A stretch of 64,000 bases of DNA from [Actinomadura] parvosata subsp. kistnae (GCF_900323885.1 NZ_OOHJ01000018.1:4203001-4267000), one strand, 5' to 3'; positions 42,508 to 51,726 are shown, counted from the stretch's first letter. Numbers and translations: made by a program. The notes: generated by a model from the sequence alone, not told the origin.

Positions 42508-43938
42508 ATGGAAGATGTGCTGATCGTGGGGGCGGGCCCCGTCGGGCTGATGCTCGCGTGCGAGCTGTGCCTGGCCGGCGTGCGCCCCGTCGTGCTGGAG
42601 AAGAGAGACGAGCCGAGCGGCCTGCCCAAGGCCAACGGCATCGGCGGCCAGATCGTCGACTTACTCGACCACCGCGGGCTGCTGGAGCGCTTCAGCGCGG
42701 GCAGCCCGTTCGCGGGCCGGGCCACCGGCTTCCCGTTCGCCGGGGTGCCGCTGCGCTTCGAGGGCATCGACGACATCCCGTTCAAGCTGATGCTCATCCA
42801 GCAGCCGCACCTGGAGCGGCTGCTGGCCGAGCGGGCGCGCGAGCTCGGCGTCGAGATCAGGCGCGGCAGCGAGGTGACCTCGCTGACGCAGGACGAGGAA
42901 GGAGTGACGCTCGGCACCGGGGACACCGAGCTGCGCGCCCGGTACGTCGTCGGCTGCGACGGCGCCCGCAGCGGCGTACGCGAGTGGGCCGGGATCGCCT
43001 TCCCCGGCACGACCGACGAGGAAGGGCTGCTCATCGGCCACTTCAAGGCCGACATCAAGGTCTTCGACAGCCTGGAGGGCGACGGCCTCCAGCCCGGCTG
43101 GAACCGCACCCCGCACGGCCGCGTGCTGCTCACCTCGCTGCGCGACGGCGTGCTCATCGCCGGCGTCCGCGAGCCCGCCACGCTCCCCGACGGCCCCGTC
43201 ACCCTCGACGACTTCCGCGCCGCCGTGCGCCGCGTCCTCGGCAGGGACGTCCCGCTCGGGGAGCCGATCTGGCTGTCCAGCACGCTCTCCCAGGCCCGGC
43301 TGGCCGACCGGTACCGGGCCGGGCGGGTGTTCGTGGCCGGGGACGCCGCGCACCTGTTCCCGGCCGGCGGCTCGGCGCTCAACGTGGGCATGACGGACGC
43401 CGTCAACCTCGCCTGGAAGCTGGCCGCCGTGCTGCGGGGGCGCATGCCGGCCGCCCTGCTCGACACGTACGAGAGCGAACGCCGGCCGATCGGGGCCCGC
43501 ACCCTCATGCAGACCCGCGCCCAGGCGGCCGTCGACCGCGTGGAGGGCGAGAACGGCCAGGCGCTGCGCGACCTGCTCGGCGAGATCTTCGCCTTCGAGG
43601 AGCCCACCCGGCACGTGGCCCGGCTGCTGCACGACTCGGGCCTCGCCTACGGCTCACCGGACCACCCGCTGACCGGCCGGTTCGTCCCCGACCTGAAGCT
43701 GTCGGACGGCCGCCGCGTCGCCGACCTGATGCACGCGGCCCGCCCGCTCCTCCTCGACCTCGGCGGCGGCGCCAACCTGGAGGACGACTGGATCGACGTG
43801 GTGCACACCCGCTGCGCCGACGCCCCCGCCGACGCCCTCCTGATCCGCCCGGACGGCTACGTGGCCTGGGCGGGCACGGGCGGCACGGACGGCCTGGCGG
43901 AGGCCGTGTCCACCTGGTTCACTCCAGGAAAGTCCTAG
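42508..43938 (+). CDS. FAD-dependent aromatic-ring monooxygenase (class A)
   Basis: A 476-residue flavoprotein. The FAD loop is VLIVGAGPVGLMLACEL, the DG motif is VVGCDGARSGVRE, and the ribityl-binding GD motif is VFVAGDAAHLFPAGGSALN. It belongs with PheA/TfdB-type hydroxylases and the rifampicin-monooxygenase group, which hydroxylate phenols, polyketides or antibiotics. A thioredoxin-like C-terminal domain is reduced or partial. It diverges from the HTH-ClpN pair under a shared operator, suggesting induction by a small molecule. Confidence 0.88.
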   Translation: MEDVLIVGAGPVGLMLACELCLAGVRPVVLEKRDEPSGLPKANGIGGQIVDLLDHRGLLERFSAGSPFAGRATGFPFAGVPLRFEGIDDIPFKLMLIQQPHLERLLAERARELGVEIRRGSEVTSLTQDEEGVTLGTGDTELRARYVVGCDGARSGVREWAGIAFPGTTDEEGLLIGHFKADIKVFDSLEGDGLQPGWNRTPHGRVLLTSLRDGVLIAGVREPATLPDGPVTLDDFRAAVRRVLGRDVPLGEPIWLSSTLSQARLADRYRAGRVFVAGDAAHLFPAGGSALNVGMTDAVNLAWKLAAVLRGRMPAALLDTYESERRPIGARTLMQTRAQAAVDRVEGENGQALRDLLGEIFAFEEPTRHVARLLHDSGLAYGSPDHPLTGRFVPDLKLSDGRRVADLMHAARPLLLDLGGGANLEDDWIDVVHTRCADAPADALLIRPDGYVAWAGTGGTDGLAEAVSTWFTPGKS

Positions 43939-45446
43939 GCGAGGTCGTCCCGGTGCGGCGCGTACATGGTCTCCAGATCGACGAGGTGAACCCGTCCATC
44001 GGCGGCGGCCGCCTTGAGATCGGACGGAAATCCGGTCTTGGAGAACAGCGCCGGCCTGGCCTGCTCCGCATCCCAGCCCAAGCCTGTGAGAAGGTCGCGG
44101 ATGTGCTCAAGCCGGCGGAGGTCCGCCATCGTGCGGGCCTTGCCGGTGCACTTGGCCTCCCCGAGGAGGGTGATCCGCGCGCCCTTCGACCTGGCCTGAG
44201 CGGTCCGGCTGATGGCCACGACGTCCACCTCGTGACCACGGTGCTCGCGGCAGGCGACCTCGGTCGTGCCGACCTGTCCGATGTCGTCGAGGCCGGTCTC
44301 CGCGCCGTACCAGCGGACCCACGCGCGGGCGGCCTCCTCGAAGTGCGGGCCGAGGATCTTGTCGGAGAAGGTTTTGCGTGAGCGGTCCCACACGTCCCGG
44401 GCGTGACGCAGTTCGAGAGCGCTGATATTCGGCTGGACGATCAGGTTGTGGAACCGTACGGCGGGGTCGGCGATGGTGATCGTGGGCCGGCGCTGCCTTA
44501 GCAGGTCCTGCTCGCTGCGGATGAAGCCGCCGTCACGCATGACATTGAGGTGATATGTGAGCGCCTTGGCGTCCATGCCGACCAGACCGCCGATCTGCGT
44601 GGGCGACGTCGCTCCCATGGCGACCGCCCACCAGATCGCGTTGTAGATGGCGCGATCACGGATGCGTGGGTCCTCCGCCAACAGGTAGTCGGGCTCGGTG
44701 AACAGGATGTGGGAGGGGTTGAGGATGCTGTGCTCCAGCCAGCGGAAGAACCCTTCCTCGCCCGGGGCGGGCGCATCACCGACGATGTCGCGATACCCCG
44801 GAGCGCCACCCAGCACCGCGTCGATGAGGAAGGCGGTCTGCGGTGGCGCGTTCCAGTAGTCGGCCGCGTCACGGAAGCGGAAGGGGCCTATGCGCAGATC
44901 GAGCACCGCACGTCCGCGTAGAGCCTGGTCGCCGGCCAGGAGGGTGGACATGATGGAGATCGCCGAGCCGCACAGGATGAGCTTGAAGGGCGGGTGCCCC
45001 TTGCGGGGCCCACGTCTGTCGTAGAGTGCCTGGATGGCCGAGGGCAACTCCGGGGAGTGGTCGATCAGGTACGGGAACTCGTCCAGTACCAGCAGGGGAG
45101 GATGGGTGCCCGGCCTGTGGGACAGCGCGTCCACGGCTGTGTCCAGTGCCGTCACCCAGTCCTGGAAAGTGCCGAGCCGGTAACCCAGGGACTGGGACAG
45201 GAAGTCGGAGAAGCGGGCCAGCGCCATGGCCCTGCTCTGCCTGAGCGCCACGGTGTAGACCCCGTTGACCGCATCGCACAGATGCTCGAGCAGGAAGGAC
45301 TTGCCGTGGCGGCGACGCCCGCGCACCACGCCGATGCGGACCCCCGGCGCGCGATCACCCACGAATCGGACCAGATCGTCCCACTCGTGGTGGCGATCGA
45401 ACACCCCGTCGGGCTTGATGACTTCCACGTCGCTCAGGTTAACCAA
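43935..45446 (-). CDS. AAA ATPase with DUF234 PD-(D/E)XK-like domain
   Basis: A 503-residue protein. The archaeal-type ATPase domain has Walker A GRRRHGKSFLL (residues ~43-53) and Walker B LLVLDEFPYLI, then a winged HTH (PTQIGGLVGMDAKALTYHLN) and a C-terminal DUF234 domain whose nuclease-like motif is EVDVVAIS...TLLGEAKC. Related proteins occur in mobile or defence contexts with unknown targets. The longest frame starts at a TTG (45446) inside a palindrome with no ribosome site; a GTG at 45428 is an equally possible start. It overlaps the monooxygenase 3' end by 4 bp. Confidence 0.85.
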   Translation of the reverse strand: MVNLSDVEVIKPDGVFDRHHEWDDLVRFVGDRAPGVRIGVVRGRRRHGKSFLLEHLCDAVNGVYTVALRQSRAMALARFSDFLSQSLGYRLGTFQDWVTALDTAVDALSHRPGTHPPLLVLDEFPYLIDHSPELPSAIQALYDRRGPRKGHPPFKLILCGSAISIMSTLLAGDQALRGRAVLDLRIGPFRFRDAADYWNAPPQTAFLIDAVLGGAPGYRDIVGDAPAPGEEGFFRWLEHSILNPSHILFTEPDYLLAEDPRIRDRAIYNAIWWAVAMGATSPTQIGGLVGMDAKALTYHLNVMRDGGFIRSEQDLLRQRRPTITIADPAVRFHNLIVQPNISALELRHARDVWDRSRKTFSDKILGPHFEEAARAWVRWYGAETGLDDIGQVGTTEVACREHRGHEVDVVAISRTAQARSKGARITLLGEAKCTGKARTMADLRRLEHIRDLLTGLGWDAEQARPALFSKTGFPSDLKAAAADGRVHLVDLETMYAPHRDDLA

Positions 45447-45480
45447 AATCCAGTTAGGTCAACTGCATTTCGGCTAACCT
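45436..45480. promoter_or_regulatory. 45-bp imperfect palindrome at the DUF234 ATPase start
   Basis: Ends AGGTTA and TAACCT match, and most inner positions pair (CCAGTT with AACTG). It occupies the whole 34-bp gap after the response-regulator stop and covers the TTG start. It is AT-rich compared with its surroundings, so it is a promoter/operator candidate that came with the ATPase gene. Confidence 0.55.
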
Positions 45481-46128
45481 TCACAGCCAGCCCGGCTTGA
45501 CCAGGCCCGACTCGTAGGCGATGACGACGAGCTGGGCGCGGTCGCGGGCGTGCAGTTTCATCATGGCCCGGCTCACGTGCGTCTTCGCCGTCGCCGGCGA
45601 CATGAACAGCTTGGCCGCGATCTCGTCGTTCGTCATGCCGGTGCCGACCAGGGCGAGCACCTCGCGTTCGCGGTCGGTGAGCTGGTCGAGGCCGTCGGCG
45701 ATGACGGGCTCCTTGGCGCGGGAGGCGTACTCGGCGATGAGGCGGCGGGTGACGCTGGGCGACAGCAGCGCCTCGCCGGCCGCGACCACCCGGACGGCCT
45801 GGATGAGCTCGGCCGGTTCGGTGTCCTTGACGAGGAAGCCGCTGGCGCCGCCGCGCAGCGCCTCGAAGACGTACTCGTCGAGCTCGAACGTGGTCAGGAT
45901 GATGATGTGCGGCCCCGGCGGCATCTGGCGGGTGGCGGTCAGGCCGTCGGTGCCGGGCATGCGGATGTCCATGAGCACGACGTCCGGCCGGTGCTCGGCC
46001 GCCAGCCGGACGGCCTGCGCGCCGTCGGACGCCTCGGCGACCACGGTCATGTCCGGCTGGGCGTCGAGCAGCGCCTTGAAGCCCGCGCGGACCAGCGCCT
46101 GGTCGTCCGCCAGCAGAACCTTGATCAT
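45481..46128 (-). CDS. NarL/LuxR-family response regulator
   Basis: A 215-residue regulator. The receiver starts MIKVLLADDQALVRAGFKAL with phospho-Asp in VVLMDIRMPG and Lys in FLVKDTEP; the LuxR HTH is LTDREREVLALVGTGMTNDE. Its ATG overlaps the end of the kinase gene by 4 bp, and the two form a cognate pair. Confidence 0.93.
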   Translation of the reverse strand: MIKVLLADDQALVRAGFKALLDAQPDMTVVAEASDGAQAVRLAAEHRPDVVLMDIRMPGTDGLTATRQMPPGPHIIILTTFELDEYVFEALRGGASGFLVKDTEPAELIQAVRVVAAGEALLSPSVTRRLIAEYASRAKEPVIADGLDQLTDREREVLALVGTGMTNDEIAAKLFMSPATAKTHVSRAMMKLHARDRAQLVVIAYESGLVKPGWL

Positions 46129-47240
46129 GACCTCTCCTCGGGTAGGGGCAGCCGGGCCTCGACCTGGAAGCCGGGGCCGGACGGCCCGGCGACCAGTGTG
46201 CCGCCAAGCGCGGAGGCCCGCTCGCGCATGCCGGGGATGCCGTTGCCGCTGCCGGACTCGGCCAGCGCGCCGGGGGTGCCGGAGCCGGTGTCGGTGACGC
46301 GTACGACGAGCTCCCGCTCGCCGTACTCCAGCCGCACGCTCACCCGCGCGCCCGGCGCGTGCCGGGCGGCGTTCGTCAGCGACTCCTGGACGATCCGGTA
46401 CGCCGCCCGCTCCACCTGAGGCGGCAGCGGCCGGGAGCCGACGCGTTTGAGCGCCACGTCGAGCCCCGAGCGTTCGATGAGCTCGTCGAGCCGGTCGAGC
46501 CCGGCCGTGGGGGAGCGGGGGGCGCCCTCGCGCAGCACGTTCAGGACCGAGCGCAGCTCGCCGAGCACTTCCTTGGAGGCGGTCTTGATCGTGGCCAGGG
46601 CGGTCCGCGCCTGTTCGGGGTTGTCGTCGATGAGGTGCAGCGCGGTCGAGGCCTGGACGTGGATGAGCGAGATGTTGTGCGCCAGCACGTCGTGCAGCTC
46701 CTGCGCCATCGTCAGCCGCTCCTCGCTGGCCTGCCGCCTGGCCTCCTCCTCCTCGACGCGCTCCCGCTCGGCCCGGCGCTCCTTGACGGTCTTGACCAGC
46801 TCGGCCACGACCATCAGCAGCATGACGGAGGTCAGGATCCACACGCTGTGGAACAGGTCGCGTTTGCCGACCGCCCAGGCGTAGGTCAGGATCGACAGCA
46901 GCGACATCGCGGCCATCACCCAGGCCATCAGCCTCCTGCCGCGCAGCACCAGCAGCACGAGCAGCACGCCGGGGCTGACGAAGCTGGGGCCGTAGGCGTA
47001 CCCGCCGATCAGGAAGAGGTCGGAGGCGAGCAGCGCGGCGGCGGTGGTCAGCAGCGGGAAGCGGCGGTGCAGCAGCACGGCCAGCGGGCCGACCAGCAGC
47101 AGCGCGTAGCCGTAGGGGTCGAGTGCCTCCCGCTCCGCGCGCTGCCCCCATGAGGCGCCCCGGCCGATCACCTGCTGGGCGACCGCGACGATCAGGGCGA
47201 GGTAGGGGTCGAAGCCGTGTTTCCCGCGCACGCCCCTCAC
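46125..47240 (-). CDS. Sensor histidine kinase (HisKA_3)
   Basis: A 371-residue kinase with four or five N-terminal membrane helices (residues ~10-150), a coiled linker (ERRAERERVEEEEARRQASE), phospho-acceptor His about 183 in MAQELHDVLAHNIS, the N-box ESLTNAARHAPG and the G2 box GNGIPGMRERAS. The GTG at 47240 is chosen because GGAGGGGG lies seven bases upstream. It is paired with the overlapping NarL-type regulator. Confidence 0.9.
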   Translation of the reverse strand: MRGVRGKHGFDPYLALIVAVAQQVIGRGASWGQRAEREALDPYGYALLLVGPLAVLLHRRFPLLTTAAALLASDLFLIGGYAYGPSFVSPGVLLVLLVLRGRRLMAWVMAAMSLLSILTYAWAVGKRDLFHSVWILTSVMLLMVVAELVKTVKERRAERERVEEEEARRQASEERLTMAQELHDVLAHNISLIHVQASTALHLIDDNPEQARTALATIKTASKEVLGELRSVLNVLREGAPRSPTAGLDRLDELIERSGLDVALKRVGSRPLPPQVERAAYRIVQESLTNAARHAPGARVSVRLEYGERELVVRVTDTGSGTPGALAESGSGNGIPGMRERASALGGTLVAGPSGPGFQVEARLPLPEERS

Positions 47241-47325
47241 GCTAGTTCCCCCTCCTGACCAGCGCATCATCCGTATGTGTGAGCGGGCCCTACCACGCGG
47301 GGCGTACGTGGGTCATGGTGGACGC

Positions 47326-49056
47326 ATGCGCCGTGCGATCATTCCCGCAGCAGCAGCTCTCTTCGTCTCGCTCGTGCCCGCGCCCGCCGCGCTGGCGCGG
47401 CCCCCCGTGAAGGTTCCCGTCGCCGAAGGGTACGGCGGCGCGGTGGCCACCGTCGACCTCGACGCCAGCAAGGCCGCCATCTCCGTGCTCAGGAGGGGCG
47501 GCAACGCCATGGACGCGGCGGTCGCGGCCGGCGCGGTGCTGGGCGTCACGGAGCCGTACTCGGCCGGCCTGGCCGGCGGCGGCTTCATGGTCTACTACGA
47601 CGCCAGGCAGCGCAAGGTGTTCACGATCGACGGCCGCGAGACCGCCCCGCGGGCCATGACCTCGACCTCGCTGGAGGGCATCCCGTTCGACGAGGGCGTC
47701 ACCAGCGGCCTGTCGGCGGGCGTGCCCGGCACGGTCGCCACCTGGGACGTGGCCCTGCGCAGGTTCGGCACGATGTCGCTGGGGCAGGCGCTCCAGCCGG
47801 CGATCGAGGTGGCCTCGAAGGGCTTCGTCGTGGACCAGACGTTCTACGACCAGACCGCCGCCAACGCCGCCCGCTTCAAGGACATCTCTTCGACGGCCAG
47901 GCTGTACCTCCCGAACGGCGCCCCGCCGCCGGTCGGTTCGATCTTCAGGAACCCGGAGCTCGCCGACACCTACCGGGAGCTGGGCAGGCGCGGCCCCGGC
48001 TGGCTGTACGGCGGTCAGCTCGGCAAGGAGATCGTGGCCACCGTCAAGAACCCGCCGGTCACCCCGGGCAGCACCCGCAACGTCCGGCCGGGCCTGATGG
48101 AGCTGTCCGACCTGCGGGCCTACCGGGCCCTCCTGCGCGAGCCCACCAAGATCTCCTACAACGGCATGGACGTGTACGGCATGGCCCCGCCCTCCTCGGG
48201 CGGCTCCACCGTCGGCGAGGCGCTGAACATCCTGGAGGCGCTGCCGCGGGTCGGCCTGCACGAGTACCTGGAGGCGTCCAGGCTGGCCTTCGCCGACCGC
48301 GGCAAGTACGTCGGCGACATCCCGGGCGTGCCGCTCGAGGAGCTGCTGTCCGACGGCTTCGCCAAGGAGCGCGCCTGCCTGGTCGGCGACACGGCCCTGA
48401 CGTCCCCGGTCGCGCCGGGCAGCCCCGACGGCTCGTACGAGCCGTGCGCCGAGCCGACCGGCACCGCCACCCCGGTCGCCCAGGAGGGCCCCGAGACCAC
48501 GCACCTGGTCGTGGCCGACCGCTGGGGCAACGTGATCGCCTACAACCTGACGATCGAGTCCACCGGCGGCAACGGCATCGTGGTGCCGGGCCGTGGCGTG
48601 CTGCTCAACAACGAGCTGACCGACTTCACCTTCGGCCCGGCCCCCGGCGACCCGAACCTGCCGGGCCCCGGCAAGCGGCCGCGCTCGTCGATGGCGCCGA
48701 CGCTGGTGTTCGACGGCGGCCGGCCGGTGCTGGCGGCGGGCTCGCCGGGCGGCTCGACGATCATCACGACCGTGCTGCAGATCCTGGTCAACCGCTACGA
48801 GTTCGGCATGAGCCTGCCGGAGGCGCTGGCCGCGCCGCGCGCCACCCAGCGCAACACCGCGCAGACGCAGGCCGAGCAGGCCTTCCTCGACAAGTATCGG
48901 GCCGAGCTGGAGGCCAAGGGCCACAGCTTCGTCCTGAACCCGGAGATCGGGGCCGCCACGGCACTGGAGTTCCTGGGCAGGAGCCGGATCCAGGCCGTGG
49001 CCGAGCCGACCCGCCGGGGCGGCGGCAGCGCGATGGTGGTCTCGCCCGGTAGATGA
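47326..49056 (+). CDS. ggt: Gamma-glutamyltransferase
   Basis: An extracytoplasmic enzyme that cleaves gamma-glutamyl bonds of glutathione and related peptides. The 576 residues start with a signal peptide (MRRAIIPAAAALFVSLVPAP). GGNAMDAAVAAGAVLGV and the oxyanion block RSSMAPTLVF are typical. The autoprocessing Thr is about residue 391 in GPETTHLVVAD, which would release a large and a small subunit. It ends exactly where the convergent monooxygenase gene ends; no terminator is evident between them. Confidence 0.93.
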   Translation: MRRAIIPAAAALFVSLVPAPAALARPPVKVPVAEGYGGAVATVDLDASKAAISVLRRGGNAMDAAVAAGAVLGVTEPYSAGLAGGGFMVYYDARQRKVFTIDGRETAPRAMTSTSLEGIPFDEGVTSGLSAGVPGTVATWDVALRRFGTMSLGQALQPAIEVASKGFVVDQTFYDQTAANAARFKDISSTARLYLPNGAPPPVGSIFRNPELADTYRELGRRGPGWLYGGQLGKEIVATVKNPPVTPGSTRNVRPGLMELSDLRAYRALLREPTKISYNGMDVYGMAPPSSGGSTVGEALNILEALPRVGLHEYLEASRLAFADRGKYVGDIPGVPLEELLSDGFAKERACLVGDTALTSPVAPGSPDGSYEPCAEPTGTATPVAQEGPETTHLVVADRWGNVIAYNLTIESTGGNGIVVPGRGVLLNNELTDFTFGPAPGDPNLPGPGKRPRSSMAPTLVFDGGRPVLAAGSPGGSTIITTVLQILVNRYEFGMSLPEALAAPRATQRNTAQTQAEQAFLDKYRAELEAKGHSFVLNPEIGAATALEFLGRSRIQAVAEPTRRGGGSAMVVSPGR

Positions 49057-50505
49057 CTAGTAGATGAGCTCGTAGGCGCCGGGTCTCACCTTCCGCGTAC
49101 GCGCCCAGTACTCGAAGGTGAAGCCCGGCCAGATCGTCCGGTTCACCCCCTGCTCGTCCAGGTACCAGGAGCGACAGCCGCCCGCGTTCCAGACCAGGGG
49201 GTCGAGCCGGGCGCGCAGCCGGTCGTTGAACGCGCGCTGGGCCCGCGGCCGCACGTCCACGGCCCTGGCCTGGGTGCGGGAGAGCAGGCGCAGGCACTCG
49301 ATGACGTAGCGGACCTGCGACTCGATCATGAACACGACCGAGGTGTGGCCGAGCCCGGTGTTGGGGCCGAGCAGGAAGAACAGGTTGGGGAAGCCCGAGG
49401 TGGCGATGCCGTAGTACGCCTCGATGCCGTCGCGCCAGGCGTCCTGGAGCTTCAGCCCGTTCCTGCCGACGATGTGGCGGGCGGCGAGCGCGTCGGTCAC
49501 CTTGAAGCCGGTGCCGTAGACGATGGCGTCGGCCTCGTGCTCCTGGCCGGCCACCAGCGAGTGCTCGCGGATCTCGGTGATCGGGTCGGTGACGAGGGTG
49601 ACGTTCGGCCTGGTCAGGGCCGGATAGTAGTCGCTGGAGACGATGATGCGCTTGCAGCCGATGAGGTAGTCGGGGGTCAGCGCGCGGCGCAGCTCCGGGT
49701 CGGGCACCTGGGCGCGCAGGTGGCGGAGCGCGAGCCGCTCGTGGGCCTTCATCAGGCGGGGGTGCACGGCGAAGCCGAGCGCTCTGGTCTCCAGGGCCCA
49801 GTAGATGCCGGCGCGCAGGGCCCTGGCCGCGCCGGGCAGGCGCAGGAGGCGGCGGGCGGCGGGGGAGAAGGCGAAGTCCGGCTTGGGGTGCAGCCAGGGG
49901 GCGGTGCGCTGGAAGACGGTGACGTGGCGGGCGGTGCGGGCGAGCTGGGGGACGAACTGGACGGCGGAGGCGCCGGTGCCGATGACGGCGACGCGCTTGC
50001 CGGTCAGGTCGGCCGCGTGGTCCCACTCGGCGGAGTGGAAGGCGGGGCCGGCGAAGGTCTCGCGCCCCACAATTTCAGGAAATTTCGGGATGTGGAGGGC
50101 GCCGATCGCGGAGATCACGGCGTTCGGGCGCAGGGTGTCGCCGTCCTCGGTGGTGACCGTCCAGGAGCGGGTGGCGTCGTCGTACTCCATGGAGACGACG
50201 TTCTTGCCGTACCGGATGTGCGGGGTCACGCCGTACTTGGCGGCGCAGCGCCGCAGGTACTCGTGGATCTCCTCCTGCGGCGAGAACATCCGCGACCAGC
50301 CGGGGTTCAGCTCGAACGAGTACGAGTACATGTGCGACGGCACGTCGCACGCGCAGCCGGGATAGGTGTTGTCGCGCCAGGTGCCGCCCAGCTCGGCGGC
50401 CTTCTCCAGGATGACGAAGTCGTGGTGACCGGCCTGTTTGAGCTTGATGGCCATGCAGATCCCGGCGAAACCGGACCCGATGATCACGATCCCTGGCTCA
50501 CCCAC
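49057..50505 (-). CDS. Flavin-containing (Baeyer-Villiger-type) monooxygenase
   Basis: A 482-residue FAD/NADPH enzyme. The FAD loop is IVIIGSGFAGICMAIKL, the NADPH loop is VAVIGTGASAVQFVPQL, and the Baeyer-Villiger fingerprint FAGPAFHSAEWDH lies between them. It would insert oxygen next to a ketone or oxygenate a soft atom. A perfect ATTGGAC/GTCCAAT operator lies 24 bp upstream. The substrate may be a steroid or terpene ketone; this is speculative, as the sterol cluster is 42 kb away. Confidence 0.92.
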   Translation of the reverse strand: MGEPGIVIIGSGFAGICMAIKLKQAGHHDFVILEKAAELGGTWRDNTYPGCACDVPSHMYSYSFELNPGWSRMFSPQEEIHEYLRRCAAKYGVTPHIRYGKNVVSMEYDDATRSWTVTTEDGDTLRPNAVISAIGALHIPKFPEIVGRETFAGPAFHSAEWDHAADLTGKRVAVIGTGASAVQFVPQLARTARHVTVFQRTAPWLHPKPDFAFSPAARRLLRLPGAARALRAGIYWALETRALGFAVHPRLMKAHERLALRHLRAQVPDPELRRALTPDYLIGCKRIIVSSDYYPALTRPNVTLVTDPITEIREHSLVAGQEHEADAIVYGTGFKVTDALAARHIVGRNGLKLQDAWRDGIEAYYGIATSGFPNLFFLLGPNTGLGHTSVVFMIESQVRYVIECLRLLSRTQARAVDVRPRAQRAFNDRLRARLDPLVWNAGGCRSWYLDEQGVNRTIWPGFTFEYWARTRKVRPGAYELIY

Positions 50506-50528
50506 TGGCTCCTCCCGCGGCCGCGCTT

Positions 50529-50547
50529 ATTGGACTCTGTGTCCAAT
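50529..50547. promoter_or_regulatory. ATTGGAC-N5-GTCCAAT operator upstream of the monooxygenase
   Basis: Seven-base arms around TCTGT lie in the promoter of the Baeyer-Villiger-type gene. TetR-type repressors often use such sites on flavin monooxygenase genes. No regulator gene adjoins it. Confidence 0.55.
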
Positions 50548-50592
50548 GTAGCCAGCGCGCCCCTCACGGTCCAGATGCCCTGGGGAACGACG

Positions 50593-50620
50593 AAAACCCG
50601 CCACGGCGCCCGCGGCGGGT
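50593..50620 (-). terminator. Rho-independent terminator (minus strand)
   Basis: Arms ACCCGCC and GGCGGGT surround an 11-base loop. Read on the minus strand the hairpin is followed by TTTTC. It stands 40 bp after the small membrane protein gene and would shield the monooxygenase gene from read-through. Confidence 0.65.
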
Positions 50621-50632
50621 GAAGCTGTCGGC

Positions 50633-50676
50633 TGTCTTACCTGAGCAGCAGGAGGTGTCTTACCTGAGCAGCAGGA
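50633..50676. repeat. 21-bp direct duplication of a gene end
   Basis: TGTCTTACCTGAGCAGCAGG occurs at 50633 and again at 50656. The second copy contains the last codons and stop of the small membrane protein gene, so its 3' end is duplicated downstream of the stop. Confidence 0.75.
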
Positions 50677-50833
50677 AGGCGGCGACGCCGATGATCACGA
50701 TGGCGGCGACGACCGCGATGATGGGCACGAGGGGCGACTTCTTCGGCTTGGCCGCGGACTCCTGCTCGCGCGCGTTCGCGAACGCGCGGAAAGCCTGCGT
50801 GTTGCCCGCCGGGTCGATGTGCTGGTCAGACAT
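50660..50833 (-). CDS. Small single-helix membrane protein
   Basis: A 57-residue protein: MSDQHIDPAGNTQAFRAFAN, a lysine-rich turn (AAKPKKSP), then one C-terminal membrane helix (VPIIAVVAAIVIIGVAAFLL). It is probably tail-anchored with a cytoplasmic N-terminus. No function is known. The SURF1 gene diverges from it. Confidence 0.75.
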   Translation of the reverse strand: MSDQHIDPAGNTQAFRAFANAREQESAAKPKKSPLVPIIAVVAAIVIIGVAAFLLLR

Positions 50834-50938
50834 GGGCAGCAGCCTAGCGTGCCCGCCTGCGATGTTTGCCTCTTTTGGTGGGATACGTAGTGATGGGCTG
50901 ATTAGGGGACCACCCCACCTGCCGGATAGCTTGGAAGC

Positions 50939-51724
50939 ATGCTCAGGACCCTGCTCTCGCCGCGCCTCGTGGGGCTGCACCTGCTCACGATCGGGGTCCT
51001 GGTCGCGTTCATCCTGCTCGGGCGCTGGCAGCTCGGCGTCTTCCAAGATTCGGGAAAGCCGCGTGTCGCCACCGACCCCGAGCCCGTCGCGGTCGCCACG
51101 CTCGCCAAGGCCGGCGCCCAGCTCGACGGCGAGCTCGTCGGCCGCAGGGTCACGGCCGAAGGCGTCTACGAGGCCGACCGCCAGCTCCTGGTGGCCGACC
51201 GGCGGGCCGACGTCGACGCCCCCGGCGGCAACGTCTCCCGCGACGACGGCTACTGGGTGCTGACGCCCATCAGGCTCGACGACGGCACGCTCATGCCGGT
51301 CGTCCGCGGCTGGGTGGCCAAGGCCGACGACCCCGGTGTGGCGGCCGTGCCGCAGGGCCGGGTCACGGTGTCCGGGCGGCTGCGGCCCCAGCAGGGCACC
51401 GACAGCGTGCAGCGGCGCGCGGAGGGGCTGCCCGCCGGCCAGGTGCAGACGGTCTCCACGGGCGAGCTGGTCAACCTGTGGAGCGGGCAGCAGGTCCGCA
51501 CCGGCTTCGTCGTCGCGCAGCCCGCCTCGGGCTCGCTGACGCCGGTCAAGGTGGCTCCGCCGGTGGTCGGCGGCACGCTGACGTGGCGTAACCTGGCTTA
51601 CGCCGCCAACTGGTGGATCTTCGCTGGATTCGCCGTCTTCATGTGGTTCCACTTCGTCCGCGACGCCGTGCGCGGCGACCGGGACCACGGCAAGTCGTCC
51701 CCTGAGATGGTTCTGGAAGGTTAA
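50939..51724 (+). CDS. SURF1-family cytochrome oxidase assembly protein
   Basis: A 261-residue membrane protein with N- and C-terminal helices (LLTIGVLVAFILLGRWQLGV; LAYAANWWIFAGFAVFMWF) flanking an extracytoplasmic domain (VTAEGVYEADRQLLVADRR, VVRGWVA). GRWQL and NLAYAANWW are family marks. SURF1 helps insert haem a in the aa3 oxidase. It is followed after 2 bp by a DUF3817 gene. Confidence 0.92.
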   Translation: MLRTLLSPRLVGLHLLTIGVLVAFILLGRWQLGVFQDSGKPRVATDPEPVAVATLAKAGAQLDGELVGRRVTAEGVYEADRQLLVADRRADVDAPGGNVSRDDGYWVLTPIRLDDGTLMPVVRGWVAKADDPGVAAVPQGRVTVSGRLRPQQGTDSVQRRAEGLPAGQVQTVSTGELVNLWSGQQVRTGFVVAQPASGSLTPVKVAPPVVGGTLTWRNLAYAANWWIFAGFAVFMWFHFVRDAVRGDRDHGKSSPEMVLEG

Positions 51725-51726
51725 CG

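Noticed and set aside
45434..46207. 257-codon frame over the second NarL-type regulator
   Set aside because: Shadow of the response regulator in another minus-strand frame.
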